The notes beneath the pieces were generated by a model. It made no database searches, was not told the origin of the DNA, and saw only the letters and a list, made by a program, of their open reading frames with translations. DNA of 37,545 nucleotides, taken from NCBI GenBank assembly GCA_902557235.1, contig CACDZR010000008.1, positions 1 to 37,545 of the forward strand. Direction: 5' to 3'. The DNA is from an uncultured Pelagibacteraceae bacterium. GTDB taxonomy: Bacteria; Pseudomonadota; Alphaproteobacteria; Pelagibacterales; Pelagibacteraceae. Shown piece by piece: positions 8,354-17,691 of the stretch (positions within the stretch are counted from its first letter, which is position 1; each line of letters starts with the position of its first letter). A program made the position numbers and the translations under genes.

Positions 8354-9538
8354 TAAGCAACTAGAGTAGCTTTGTCTGAATTCTTATCATACATAGACAT
8401 TATTGGTGTATCCTCAACCTCATAAATCTCATCAGAGTAATAACCATTAAATTGAGTTCTAAAAGTTAAACCATATGATCCTAATTGACCAAGTTCAATG
8501 TAATCATTTTCTTTAATATTATTTGGAAGTAGGAAAGGACCTTTCATATAATCCATACTGTCACATGTTGGTCCATAAAAATCAAATGCAGTCATTTTCT
8601 TCGAAATAATCTTACTTGAATTTTCTTTAATTAATTTTGATGGAAAAACTATATTAGGTGTTCCAGCATCAAAAAGTGTGCCGTAAGTACCATCATTAAT
8701 ATAAAGTTTTTGTTTTTTTTCTTAAATTAACTCTCACAATTGTTGATCCACTTTCTGCAACTAAAGCTCTACCAGGCTCACAAATAATTTGAGGCATATT
8801 CTTTAAATCTAAATTTTCTAAACTCTTCTTAATTTCCTCCATATAATTATCTAAAGATTGTGGCACAAGATCAGGATAAATTGTCGGGAAGCCACCACCG
8901 ATATTTATGTAATCTGGAATTATTTTAGTTTTTTTAATTATACTTCCCACTTCTTCAATTCCTTTAGAATATGAAATCGGATGCATACATTGGGAACCAA
9001 CATGAAAACTTAAACCAATTTTTTTTGAATGAAGTTTTGCAAGCCTTAGCAGTCCTGAAGCTTCAGAATTTAATGCACCAAATTTTTTTGATAAATCTAT
9101 TTCGGCATGTTCATTGGAAACAGCAACTCTAATAAATAATTCTAAATCTTTAGCATTACCTGTCGTTTCAATAATCTTAATTAATTCATCTTTAGTATCT
9201 AATGCGAAAGTTTTTATTCCAAAATTAAAATATGCTTCTTCAATACTCTCTCTACTTTTAACTGTATGCATAAAAGAACATTTTGCAGTATTATTAAATT
9301 TCTTTACTGCTTTGATTTCTTCGATAGACGCAACATCAAATTGATTAATTCCACTTTTAATCAAAGTTTTTATTACCTCTGGATTAGGGTTAGTTTTAAC
9401 AGCGTATAGTATTTTACCTGGGAACTTATTTTGAAAGAACTTTGAAGCAGAAAGAATAGAATTCTTCCTTATACAATATACAGGTTTTTCCGGTTTCAGT
9501 TGATTAACCAATTCTTCAACTGACTTAAATTTTTGCAT
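8353..9538 (-). CDS. Ornithine/lysine decarboxylase, PLP fold III (interrupted by a one-base frameshift)
   Basis: PLP-dependent decarboxylase making putrescine or cadaverine from ornithine or lysine. Motifs in order: YAVKTNPNP with the PLP lysine at about residue 48, SFHVGSQ, NIGGGFP near 214-218, CEPGRALVAESG near 253-264, and YGPTCDSMD with the catalytic cysteine. The frame ends early at 8696 (VNLRKKTKTLY, then stop). The rest of the protein continues in another frame from 8711. Counting the A tract at 8713-8720 as seven instead of eight gives RKKQKLYINDGTYGTLFDAG and an intact protein of 394 residues. The ATG at 9536-9538 follows a GGGGGG ribosome site at 9547-9552 and is preferred over the in-frame ATG at 9568. 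Its leader carries several T8-T9 tracts. Ornithine versus lysine preference cannot be read from sequence. Confidence 0.85.
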
Positions 9539-9613
9539 TTTAAATGCCCCCCAAAAAAAATTTAACAAAAAAAAAGTCTTTTATTAAAAAAAAACTTTAA
9601 TAATCGAGCAATT

Positions 9614-9659
9614 AATTCAATAGTTATTCAATGTAAAGCAAATAATGGCCTATTGAATT
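9614..9659. promoter_or_regulatory. Inverted repeat in the polyamine-operon/regA divergent region
   Basis: Perfect 10-base arms, AATTCAATAG at 9614-9623 and CTATTGAATT at 9650-9659, are 26 bases apart. The core ATTCAAT is also repeated directly at 9615-9621 and 9626-9632, 11 bases or one helical turn apart, and inverted at 9652-9658. Only this divergent region separates the decarboxylase operon from the RegA-type gene, so an operator acting on one or both promoters is plausible. The binding protein is unknown. Chance is possible in such A+T-rich DNA. Confidence 0.4.
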
Positions 9660-9686
9660 GTGGAAAAAAATGTCCATATAGGTCAC

Positions 9687-10250
9687 ATGAAAAGTCAAAC
9701 TCCATTACAAAATCTCGCTGATTTTGACAATAAATCCCTATTAATTGTGGATGATGACAATCCCTTTAGAGAAAGATTAGCTAGGGCTATGGAAAAGAAG
9801 GGATTTGAAGTTTTACAAGCTGAGAGTGTGCAAAAAGGAAAAGACATGGTCAAAGTTAAGAAACCAGGTTTTGCAGTAGTTGATCTTAGGTTAAATGATG
9901 GAAATGGATTGGAAGTTGTAAAAGAAATTCAATCATCGAACTCATTAAGCCGAATCATAATGCTAACTGGCTATGGAAATATTCCAACTGCTGTAGCTGC
10001 AATCAAAGAGGGCGCTATTGACTATTTGGCTAAACCAGCTGATGCTGATGATGTAGAGAAAGCATTATTAGCAGATCCATCAAAAAAAGCTGCACCACCT
10101 GAAAATCCAATGTCAGCAGATCGGGTTAAATGGGAACATATTCATAGAGTATTTGAATTGTGTAACAGAAATGTTTCCGAGACCGCAAGGAGGCTTAAAA
10201 TGCATAGAAGAACTCTTCAAAGAATATTATCTAAAAGATCGCCTAAATAA
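9687..10250 (+). CDS. regA: Two-component response regulator, RegA/PrrA/ActR family
   Basis: Cytoplasmic DNA-binding regulator of the RegB/RegA (PrrBA, ActSR) redox-responsive system of alphaproteobacteria. The receiver domain has the acidic pair in LLIVDDDNPF, the phospho-acceptor aspartate in AVVDLRLNDGNG, and the conserved lysine in DYLAKPAD. After a proline-rich linker the C-terminal Fis-type helix-turn-helix reads NVSETARRLKMHRRTLQRIL. The ATG at 9687 (187 residues, AGGT just upstream) is preferred; an in-frame GTG at 9660 has no ribosome site and abuts the inverted repeat. The partner kinase RegB is not in the window. The gene is convergent with bioY, overlapping it by 8 bases. Confidence 0.88.
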   Translation: MKSQTPLQNLADFDNKSLLIVDDDNPFRERLARAMEKKGFEVLQAESVQKGKDMVKVKKPGFAVVDLRLNDGNGLEVVKEIQSSNSLSRIIMLTGYGNIPTAVAAIKEGAIDYLAKPADADDVEKALLADPSKKAAPPENPMSADRVKWEHIHRVFELCNRNVSETARRLKMHRRTLQRILSKRSPK

Positions 10251-10794
10251 ATTTTCTAAATTTTATAATTTTTTTTGTTATTAATGTAAGTAGACAAATT
10301 TTGAAAATTTCAGCAACTAAAAATGGCATTACACCTAATTTAAAAATAGGTTTATCCCAACCGATCAAAGTGCCTAGCCACAGAATCCCCAAGATATAAA
10401 TTGTTGAAACTGAAAATATTAATTTAAAAAAAATTAAAAAATAATTATCATCTTTTTTGACGAGCGAGGCTAAAAAACATGCTGATAGAAATCCAATTAA
10501 ATAACCCATTGTTGGACCTGTGAAATAAGCTAAACCAACTCCTCTCTCAGGAGAATTGGAAAATACTGGTAAACCCAATATACCCTCTAATAAGTATAAA
10601 CTTACAGTAGCTAGAGCTATTTTATAACCAAAGCTAATACCTAAAAATAAAACTATGAATGTTTGCATAGTCATTGGAACTGGATAGAAAGGTATCTTAA
10701 TTTTAGCAGAAACTGTAAGAATTATTGAACCTATAAAGATAATCAATAATGATTTTACAAGCTGGCTTTCAGTATTTTCTTTTATAAGTTGCAT
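10243..10794 (-). CDS. bioY: Biotin transporter BioY
   Basis: Membrane substrate-binding (S) component for biotin uptake. The 183 residues are very hydrophobic. Family features are KIPFYPVPMTMQTFIVLFLG, then YLLEGILGLPVFS, then GVGLAYFTGPTMGYLIGF. BioY either works alone or with an energy-coupling module (BioMN/EcfAAT); no such genes are adjacent. It suggests biotin uptake from the environment. The 46-base gap to polA holds no strong promoter that I can recognise. Confidence 0.92.
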   Translation of the reverse strand: MQLIKENTESQLVKSLLIIFIGSIILTVSAKIKIPFYPVPMTMQTFIVLFLGISFGYKIALATVSLYLLEGILGLPVFSNSPERGVGLAYFTGPTMGYLIGFLSACFLASLVKKDDNYFLIFFKLIFSVSTIYILGILWLGTLIGWDKPIFKLGVMPFLVAEIFKICLLTLITKKIIKFRKFI

Positions 10795-10840
10795 AAAAAA
10801 TAATACTCTTATTTATATCTTTAATCTATATTAAATTTCA

Positions 10841-13616
10841 ATGAATAAGATTCAAAAAACAGATCATTTTTATCTAATTGATGGATCAGGTTATATATTT
10901 AGAGCGTATTATGCTTTACCACCATTAACTCGAAAAAGCGATGGATTACCAACTGGAGCAGTAAGTGGTTTCTGCAGTATGTTGTTTAAACTTCTTGAAG
11001 ACTCGAAATCAAAAGAAAATTTACAGAAACCAACTCATTTTGCTGTTATTTTTGATTCAGCGAGAAAGACTTTTAGAAATGAAATTTATAGTGATTACAA
11101 AGCCAATCGATCTGAGGCTCCAGATGACTTAGCACCACAATTTGAATATATAAGAAAATCAGTTTTAGCCTTTAATTTACCCTCTGTTGAATTAGTCAAT
11201 TATGAAGCAGACGACTTAATTGCAACTTATGTTGATCAGATTTTAAAAAAAGGGGCAAAGGTAACAATAGTTTCATCAGATAAAGATTTGATGCAATTGT
11301 ATAGAAAAGATGTTCGTATTTTTGATCCTATGAAAAATAAGTTTATCTCTGATGAGGATGTAAAAAACAAATTTGGAGTAGATCCAGATAAAGTTATAGA
11401 TGTTCAGGCTCTAGCTGGGGATAGCAGCGATAACGTTCCTGGTGTTCCTGGAATTGGCGTAAAAACTGCAGCTGAATTAATTAATAAGTATGGTAATTTA
11501 GAGACACTTTTAAAATCGGCAGGTGAAATCAAACAAAATAAGAGAAGAGAGACTTTACTCAACAACAAAGATAAAGCCTTAATAAGTAAAAGATTAGTAA
11601 CATTGAAACACGATGCTCCAATTGAAATGAAACTCAATGATTTTGAATTAAAAAGAATTGATAAAGATAAACTTTATAAATTTCTTCGAGAAATGGAGTT
11701 TAATAGGTTACTTAGCTCTGCTATTTCTCTTTATGGGGAGCCAGATTTTAGTGGTGAAAAAAAAGATATTCAGTTAAAGGAAAAAAAAGTTGAAATTGAT
11801 AAAAAAAATTATTCTCTAATAACAGAGCACAGTAAAATTGATGAATGGATTAAGGAGGCTGAAGAAATAGGAGAAGTTGCAGTTGATACAGAAACAAATT
11901 CTTTAGATCCTCATCAAGCTGATTTAGTAGGAATATCTTTGAGCTCTAAGATTGGAAAAGCTTGTTATATACCAATAGGACATAATTCAAAAAAGTGCAT
12001 CGATAAAGGTATAGTGCTTAAAAAGCTAAAACCTTTGCTTGAAGATCCAAGTATAAAAAAAATAGGTCAGAACATAAAATTTGATTTTATTGTATTTTTT
12101 AAACATGGGATAACAGTATCAGCGATGGAAGATACAATGCTAATGTCTTACGTTCTTGATGCTGGAAAAAATAGACACAACATGGATACTTTATCTGAAA
12201 TTCACCTGAATCATAAAACAATAAAATTTAAGGAATTAGTTGGTTCTGGAAAGAAACAGATAAATTTTAGTGAGGTTGATCTAGAAAAAGCAAAAGATTA
12301 TGCCGCTGAGGACGCTGACATAACTTATAGACTATATAAAAAATTTTATAAAAGTTTGAAAGAGGAAAAAATGATTAATATTTATGAAATTTTTGAAAAG
12401 CCATTACTTAGAATTTTGGCTGATATGGAGATACATGGTATCAAAGTTGATAACAAATTTCTAAAAACATTATCCACTAAATTTGAAAAGAAGATTGAAA
12501 AAATTCAGAAGGAAGTTTTTAAAATTTCCAAGAAAGAATTTAATATTGCTTCTCCAAAACAGCTAGGTGAAATTTTATATAATGATCTTAAGATTGCAGA
12601 CTTAAAAAAAACAAAAAAAGGAAGCTTTGCAACAAGCGCCACAGTGTTAGAAGATCTTGCTTTTAAAGGTCATAAATTTCCACAATTAATTTTAGACTGG
12701 CGGCAAGTTTCAAAACTAAAAAACACCTATTCAGACTCATTACCTGAGCATATTAATCCTAATACAAAAAAAGTTCATACTTCTTTTTTATTAGCAGCAA
12801 CGACTACCGGACGATTAGCTTCAAGTGATCCTAACTTGCAAAATATCCCAATTAAATCAGAAGATGGTAGAGATATTCGTAAAGCTTTTGTTGCTGAGAA
12901 GGATAATATTTTGATTTCTGCAGACTATAATCAAATTGAAATGAGAATTTTAGCTGATTTGGCTGATGTCAAAGAATTAAAAAAAGCTTTTCAAAATAAT
13001 GAGGATATACACTCTCTTACTGCTAGCCAAATTTTTAATATTGATATTAACAAGGTGAATCAAGACCAAAGAAGAAAGGCTAAAGCAATAAACTTTGGAA
13101 TAATCTATGGAATTTCTCAGTATGGATTAGCGAAGCAAATAAATGTCTCTAATTTTGAGGCTGAAGAGTTTCTAAATTCATATTTTTCAAAGTTTCCTGA
13201 GATAAAAGTTTATATGGATCGAACAATTAAATTCTGTAGAAAAAGTGGTTATGTAAGTAATATTTTTGGAAGAAAATCTCATTTTATTAATATAAATGAC
13301 AAAAATTATAATGTGAGAAACTTTCAAGAACGTGCAGCAATTAATGCTCCAATACAAGGCTCTGCAGCTGAAATAATGAGATTGGCAATGATAAGAATTG
13401 ACAAAAAATTAAAGGAGCAAAAACTTAATAAAACAAAGATGTTACTTCAAATCCATGATGAACTAATTTTTGAAAGTCCAAAAAATGAAGTAAAAAAAAT
13501 ATCAAAAGTGATAATTGATGAAATGGCTAGCGTTGCTGAAAGTGATCAACATTCTTTTTCAATACCTCTTACAGTAGATTTAAACACTGGAGAAAATTGG
13601 GGGGGCATTACATTAA
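10841..13616 (+). CDS. polA: DNA polymerase I (frame shifted at the last few codons by a G7 tract)
   Basis: Repair and Okazaki-fragment polymerase. The 5'-3' exonuclease domain covers about residues 1-290 (DGSGYIFRAYYALPP, YEADDLIATY, GDSSDNVPGVPGIG). The 3'-5' exonuclease domain keeps its acidic residues (AVDTETNSLDP near 348, GQNIKFDF, YAAEDADITYRLY), so proofreading looks active. Polymerase motifs are SADYNQIEMRILADLAD, RRKAKAINFGIIYG near 743-756, and LQIHDELIFE near 867. As written, the G run at 13599-13605 carries the frame past the usual end and adds about 28 unrelated residues to 13693, overlapping chvI. With six Gs the protein ends GENWGALH and stops at 13614-13616, the normal PolA terminus, giving 924 residues. 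Confidence 0.95.
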
Positions 13617-13661
13617 TTTATTTGCCCAAATTAGAACAATTTAGTATTTTTATAATTAAGT

Positions 13662-14369
13662 ATGCAAAAACAAACTATTGCTTTAGTAGATGATGACAGA
13701 AATATTTTAACTAGCTTAAGTATTGCTCTTGAAAAGGAGGGGTTTAAAGTTCAGACTTACATTGATGGAGAGAGTGCATTAATTGGATTAACCAGGACAC
13801 CACCAGATCTAGCTATTGTTGATATAAAGATGCCAAAAATGGACGGTGAGGAATTGCTCAAGAAATTGAGAAAAAAAACTTCATTACCAGTAATATTTCT
13901 GACTTCAAAAGATGATGAAATTGATGAGTTACTAGGACTAAAATTAGGTGCTGATGATTTTGTAAAAAAATCAGGTGGTTTTTCAATTAAAGTTTTAATC
14001 GAAAGAATTAGAGTTCAACTTAGAAAAAAAGATTCCAAAGAAACTCTTGAGGAAAATAAAAGTATTATATCACATGGAAAATTAAAACTTGATCCGTCCC
14101 AATTAGAGTGTGAATGGAATGGAAAACAATTGCCTGATAAATTGACTACCACAGAATTTTTACTTGTAAAAGAGCTAGCCAAAAGACCAGGAATTATAAA
14201 AGAGAGAGCTCAATTAATGGACATAGCTTATAGAGAAGATACAGATATTGAGGATAGAACAATTGATAGTCACGTTAAAAGAATCAGAAAAAAATTCAAA
14301 AAGGTTGATCCTGAATTTTCAGCTATAGAAACTAGATATGGAAGCGGATATAGATGGAATGTTAGTTAA
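13662..14369 (+). CDS. chvI: OmpR-family response regulator ChvI
   Basis: DNA-binding regulator paired with the kinase that follows. The receiver domain has the acidic pair in ALVDDDRN, the phosphorylated aspartate in AIVDIKMPKMDG, and the lysine in ADDFVKKSGG. The C-terminal winged helix includes LTTTEFLLVKELAKRPG, DRTIDSHVKRIRKKF and ETRYGSGYRW. The 235 residues match ChvI, and the immediately downstream ChvG-like kinase separates it from other OmpR-family regulators. ChvGI/ExoS systems sense acid or envelope stress in rhizobia; the signal in this organism is not known. It overlaps the kinase start by one base. Confidence 0.9.
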   Translation: MQKQTIALVDDDRNILTSLSIALEKEGFKVQTYIDGESALIGLTRTPPDLAIVDIKMPKMDGEELLKKLRKKTSLPVIFLTSKDDEIDELLGLKLGADDFVKKSGGFSIKVLIERIRVQLRKKDSKETLEENKSIISHGKLKLDPSQLECEWNGKQLPDKLTTTEFLLVKELAKRPGIIKERAQLMDIAYREDTDIEDRTIDSHVKRIRKKFKKVDPEFSAIETRYGSGYRWNVS

Positions 14370-15910
14370 TGCTCAGCAATTTTCTTAAGAACTTATCAAT
14401 TTTAAAAAAATTTTTATTCATAAATTCTATTTTTTTCACAATAATAGGCTTGTTCACATTCATTTATTTAAAAAATGTCCAACCAAATTTAATTAAAAAA
14501 AAATCTTCAAATCATATTGAGGTTATCAATAATACAATCGATAATCTAACAAGATTAAATGTAAAATTTGTTGAAAAAGATATTAGAAAATTTTTGTTTT
14601 CAACAAGATTTCTTTTTCAGAACTTGGATAGAGTAATATTTTTTGATAATAAACTTAATTTAATAGGAGACACTGATACATTAGACTTAGATCCAAGATC
14701 ATTTTCACAAAGGTTGGACACTATTGAGTTAGAGGTGTTGGACTCAACAACAACAAAAAAAATCACTGAAGAAAAAAATATAGATATTGGAAATGAAAAT
14801 AACGTGTCTTTAAATGATGTTCTTTTAAATTACGCAACGTCTAAAAATTTTGGAATCCCTTTTACATTTACCGAGGAAGAATTTAATAAATTTAAATTGA
14901 CTACTATCAAGAACGTGATGAAGGATGGAGAAAATATAGGATATTTAGCAATAACAGAAAATGCTAATGATATAAAAGCTGCCATTGATGAAAGAAAAAC
15001 TTTTGTAATTAGGACTGCAATTGCAGTTGGTATCGTAATATTGATTTTTTCGTTTGTCTTAAATCGATATTTTTTAAAACCAATTAAAAATTTAGTCAGT
15101 TATACCAAAATCATAAAAAATAAAGACACAAAAAAAACAAATATAGATACATTAAAATTAAGAAACGATGAACTTGGTTTGCTCTCTAATTCTTTGGATG
15201 ATATGACTTTAGAATTACAAAAGAGAATTTCACATGCAGAAAATTTTTCAACTGATCTTGTACACGAAATTCGCAATCCATTGGCATCATTAAAAAGCGC
15301 ATCAGAAATTTTACATGACGCACAAGACTCTGAACAGAGACTTAAATTAATTAATATTTTAAGCCATGATGTACAAAGAATTGAAAGATTGATTACTGAT
15401 TACTCACAAATGTTAAAAGATGAAGTTGCATTAAGTAAAGAAAAAATAAAAAAAATAGACATTGAACCAATAATTAAGTCAGTAGTAGATGATTTTAATA
15501 ATATTTATAAACTTAAAAGAGGAATTAATATTTCTTATAAAAATGATGGTAAAAATAAATATTTAATTTATGGAATCGAAAACAGAATTGAACAAATCAT
15601 TGCAAACCTTTTAGATAATGCGATTTCTTTTAGTGATGATGATAAAGATGTAATTGTACAAGTTTCGAAATCAGAGGATAGCAAAGTGCACATAAAAATA
15701 TTAGATGAGGGGCAGGGTTTTAAAGAAAAAGACACGAATAAAATATTTAAAAGATTCTACAGTAACAGACCAGATAAATTTGGACAGCATTCTGGTCTAG
15801 GGTTAAATATAGTAAAAAATTTAGTTGATTTACATAATGCCACAATCAAAGCATCTAATAGACAAGATAAAAAAGGTGCGAGCATGGAAATAGAATTTCC
15901 AAAAGTTTAA
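14369..15910 (+). CDS. chvG: Membrane sensor histidine kinase ChvG
   Basis: Inner-membrane sensor kinase for ChvI. Layout over 513 residues: a first transmembrane helix at about 13-33, a periplasmic sensor region to about 210, a second helix (TAIAVGIVILIFSFVLN), a HAMP linker starting YFLKPIKNLVSYTK, the phosphoacceptor helix with LVHEIRNPLASLKSASEIL, and an ATP-binding domain with IIANLLDNAISFSDD, DEGQGF and HSGLGLNIVKNL. The N-terminal region resembles ChvG/ExoS by length and position. The hprK-type kinase and PTS genes that often follow chvG in other alphaproteobacteria are absent here; ahcY follows instead. Confidence 0.9.
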   Translation: MLSNFLKNLSILKKFLFINSIFFTIIGLFTFIYLKNVQPNLIKKKSSNHIEVINNTIDNLTRLNVKFVEKDIRKFLFSTRFLFQNLDRVIFFDNKLNLIGDTDTLDLDPRSFSQRLDTIELEVLDSTTTKKITEEKNIDIGNENNVSLNDVLLNYATSKNFGIPFTFTEEEFNKFKLTTIKNVMKDGENIGYLAITENANDIKAAIDERKTFVIRTAIAVGIVILIFSFVLNRYFLKPIKNLVSYTKIIKNKDTKKTNIDTLKLRNDELGLLSNSLDDMTLELQKRISHAENFSTDLVHEIRNPLASLKSASEILHDAQDSEQRLKLINILSHDVQRIERLITDYSQMLKDEVALSKEKIKKIDIEPIIKSVVDDFNNIYKLKRGINISYKNDGKNKYLIYGIENRIEQIIANLLDNAISFSDDDKDVIVQVSKSEDSKVHIKILDEGQGFKEKDTNKIFKRFYSNRPDKFGQHSGLGLNIVKNLVDLHNATIKASNRQDKKGASMEIEFPKV

Positions 15911-15955
15911 AGAGTTCTATTGATTAATTAATTTTTAATTGTTAGAAGAGCCACG

Positions 15956-17242
15956 ATGGAAGATTATAAAGTAAAAGATCTGTCTCAAGCAGAATTTGGT
16001 CGAAAAGAGATTTCAATTGCTGAGAGTGAAATGCCAGGACTTATGGCTTTGAGAGAGGAGTATGCTGGAAAATCTCCTTTAAAGGGCGCAAAGATTATAG
16101 GCTGTTTGCATATGACAATACAAACAGCAGTTTTAATTGAAACTTTAGTGGATTTAGGTGCAGAAGTAAGATGGTCATCATGTAATATTTTTTCTACCCA
16201 AGACCATGCAGCCGCTGCAATTGCAAAAGCAGGTATTCCTGTTTATGCGTGGAAGGGAGAAACAGAAGAGGAATATGTTTGGTGCATTAAACAAACTATT
16301 GAAGGCAAGAAAAGTTGGAAACCTAATATGCTTTTAGATGATGGTGGTGACTTAACAGCAATGATGCACAATGAATATAAAGATTTATTAAAAGATGTGA
16401 AAGGAGTTTCAGAAGAAACAACTACAGGGATAAAAGCGTTAAATAAAATGGAGAAAGAAAATTCTTTATTAGTTCCAGCAATTAACGTGAATGACTCTGT
16501 TACAAAATCAAAATTTGACAATTTATATGGATGTAGAGAAAGCTTAGTTGACGGAATTAGAAGAGCAACTGATGTAATGATGTCAGGAAAAATTGCAATT
16601 GTTGCTGGTTTTGGTGATGTTGGGAAAGGAAGTGCTGCATCATTAAGACAAAGTGGGGCACGTGTATTAGTTACTGAAGCGGACCCAATATGTGCATTGC
16701 AAGCCGCAATGGAAGGTTATGAGGTTGTTTTAATGGATGAAGCAATTAGTAAAGCAGATATTGTTGTGACTGCGACTGGTAACAAAGATATTGTTACAGC
16801 TGACCACATGAGAGACATGAAGGATAGAGCAATTTTATGTAACATCGGACATTTCGATAATGAAATTCAGGTTGAAGCTTTGAAAAATTACAAGTGGACC
16901 GAAGTAAAACCTCAAGTACATGAAATTGAATTACCTAGCAAAAAAAGAATAATTTTATTAGCAGAAGGTAGATTGGTAAATTTAGGTTGTGCCACAGGGC
17001 ATCCAAGTTTTGTAATGAGTGCTTCATTTACAAATCAAGTCATTGCTCAGATAGAATTGTGGAATAATCATAAAAATTACAAGAACAAAGTTTATGTTTT
17101 ACCAAAACATTTAGATGAGAAAGTAGCTACACTCCATCTTAAAAAAGTTGGTGCTAAATTAACTAAACTCTCAAAAGATCAAGCAGATTATATTAGTGTA
17201 GGAGTAGAGGGACCTTTCAAGCCTAATGCCTATCGCTACTAA
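15956..17242 (+). CDS. ahcY: Adenosylhomocysteinase
   Basis: Hydrolyses S-adenosylhomocysteine to adenosine and homocysteine, clearing the product of methyltransferases. The 428-residue length is normal. Seen in the sequence: [16 protein letters not shown] and [17 protein letters not shown] in the substrate domain, [20 protein letters not shown], the NAD-binding [20 protein letters not shown], and the characteristic C terminus [10 protein letters not shown]. The 45-base upstream gap shows no SAH or SAM riboswitch fold that I can recognise. The 3' end overlaps tsaE by 17 bases. Confidence 0.97.
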   Translation: MEDYKVKDLSQAEFGRKEISIAESEMPGLMALREEYAGKSPLKGAKIIGCLHMTIQTAVLIETLVDLGAEVRWSSCNIFSTQDHAAAAIAKAGIPVYAWKGETEEEYVWCIKQTIEGKKSWKPNMLLDDGGDLTAMMHNEYKDLLKDVKGVSEETTTGIKALNKMEKENSLLVPAINVNDSVTKSKFDNLYGCRESLVDGIRRATDVMMSGKIAIVAGFGDVGKGSAASLRQSGARVLVTEADPICALQAAMEGYEVVLMDEAISKADIVVTATGNKDIVTADHMRDMKDRAILCNIGHFDNEIQVEALKNYKWTEVKPQVHEIELPSKKRIILLAEGRLVNLGCATGHPSFVMSASFTNQVIAQIELWNNHKNYKNKVYVLPKHLDEKVATLHLKKVGAKLTKLSKDQADYISVGVEGPFKPNAYRY

Positions 17243-17681
17243 AAGTGATTTTATCAATTTATCTTCAGAAAAAAAAACAGAGGAATTAGCTAAGAAGATT
17301 TCAAAGAAATTGAAATTAGGACATGTAGTTTTTTTTGTGGGTGAGATGGGTGTCGGAAAAACTACTTTTATTAGATATCTCATCAACAATTTTCAAAAAC
17401 AAAATGGACTTAAAATAACGGAAGTAACAAGCCCTACATTCAATTTATTAAATGAGTATCAAATTAAACAAATCAAAATTAATCATTATGATTTATTTAG
17501 AATAAATAATTTAGATGAAATTTACAATCTAGGATTATTTGACGATATTACTAACGCTATTACATTAATTGAATGGCCACAAAAAATAAAACCAAAACCA
17601 AAAAATTTGATAGAATTAAATTTTGAATATGGAAATGATTACAAGAAACGAATTTTAAAAATTAAGGGTTTAAATTTGTAA
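17226..17681 (+). CDS. tsaE: tRNA threonylcarbamoyladenosine biosynthesis ATPase TsaE
   Basis: Small ATPase that works with TsaB, TsaC and TsaD to form the t6A modification at position 37 of ANN-decoding tRNAs. The Walker A motif [12 protein letters not shown] lies near residues 38-49, followed by [14 protein letters not shown] and the HYDLFRI and LIEWPQ segments typical of TsaE. Length is 151 residues. It starts inside the end of ahcY. The tsaE-amgK-murU order that follows is a recurring arrangement in alphaproteobacteria. Confidence 0.92.
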   Translation: MPIATKSDFINLSSEKKTEELAKKISKKLKLGHVVFFVGEMGVGKTTFIRYLINNFQKQNGLKITEVTSPTFNLLNEYQIKQIKINHYDLFRINNLDEIYNLGLFDDITNAITLIEWPQKIKPKPKNLIELNFEYGNDYKKRILKIKGLNL

Positions 17682-17691
17682 TTATAGATAA

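Noticed and set aside
8353-8595. Separate 80-residue protein downstream of the decarboxylase
   Set aside because: Its sequence (YGPTCDSMD and the residues after it) is the conserved C terminus of the same decarboxylase, and the bases between the pieces also encode decarboxylase once one A is removed.
9553-9600. Intrinsic terminator or attenuator in the decarboxylase leader (A/T tracts around AAAAGACTTTT)
   Set aside because: The only possible stem (AAAGT/ACTTT) is A+T-only with a large loop; the tracts look like simple homopolymer-rich DNA.
15911-15955. SAH or SAM riboswitch upstream of ahcY
   Set aside because: The gap is only 45 bases of A+T-rich sequence with no stable stem or recognisable riboswitch core.
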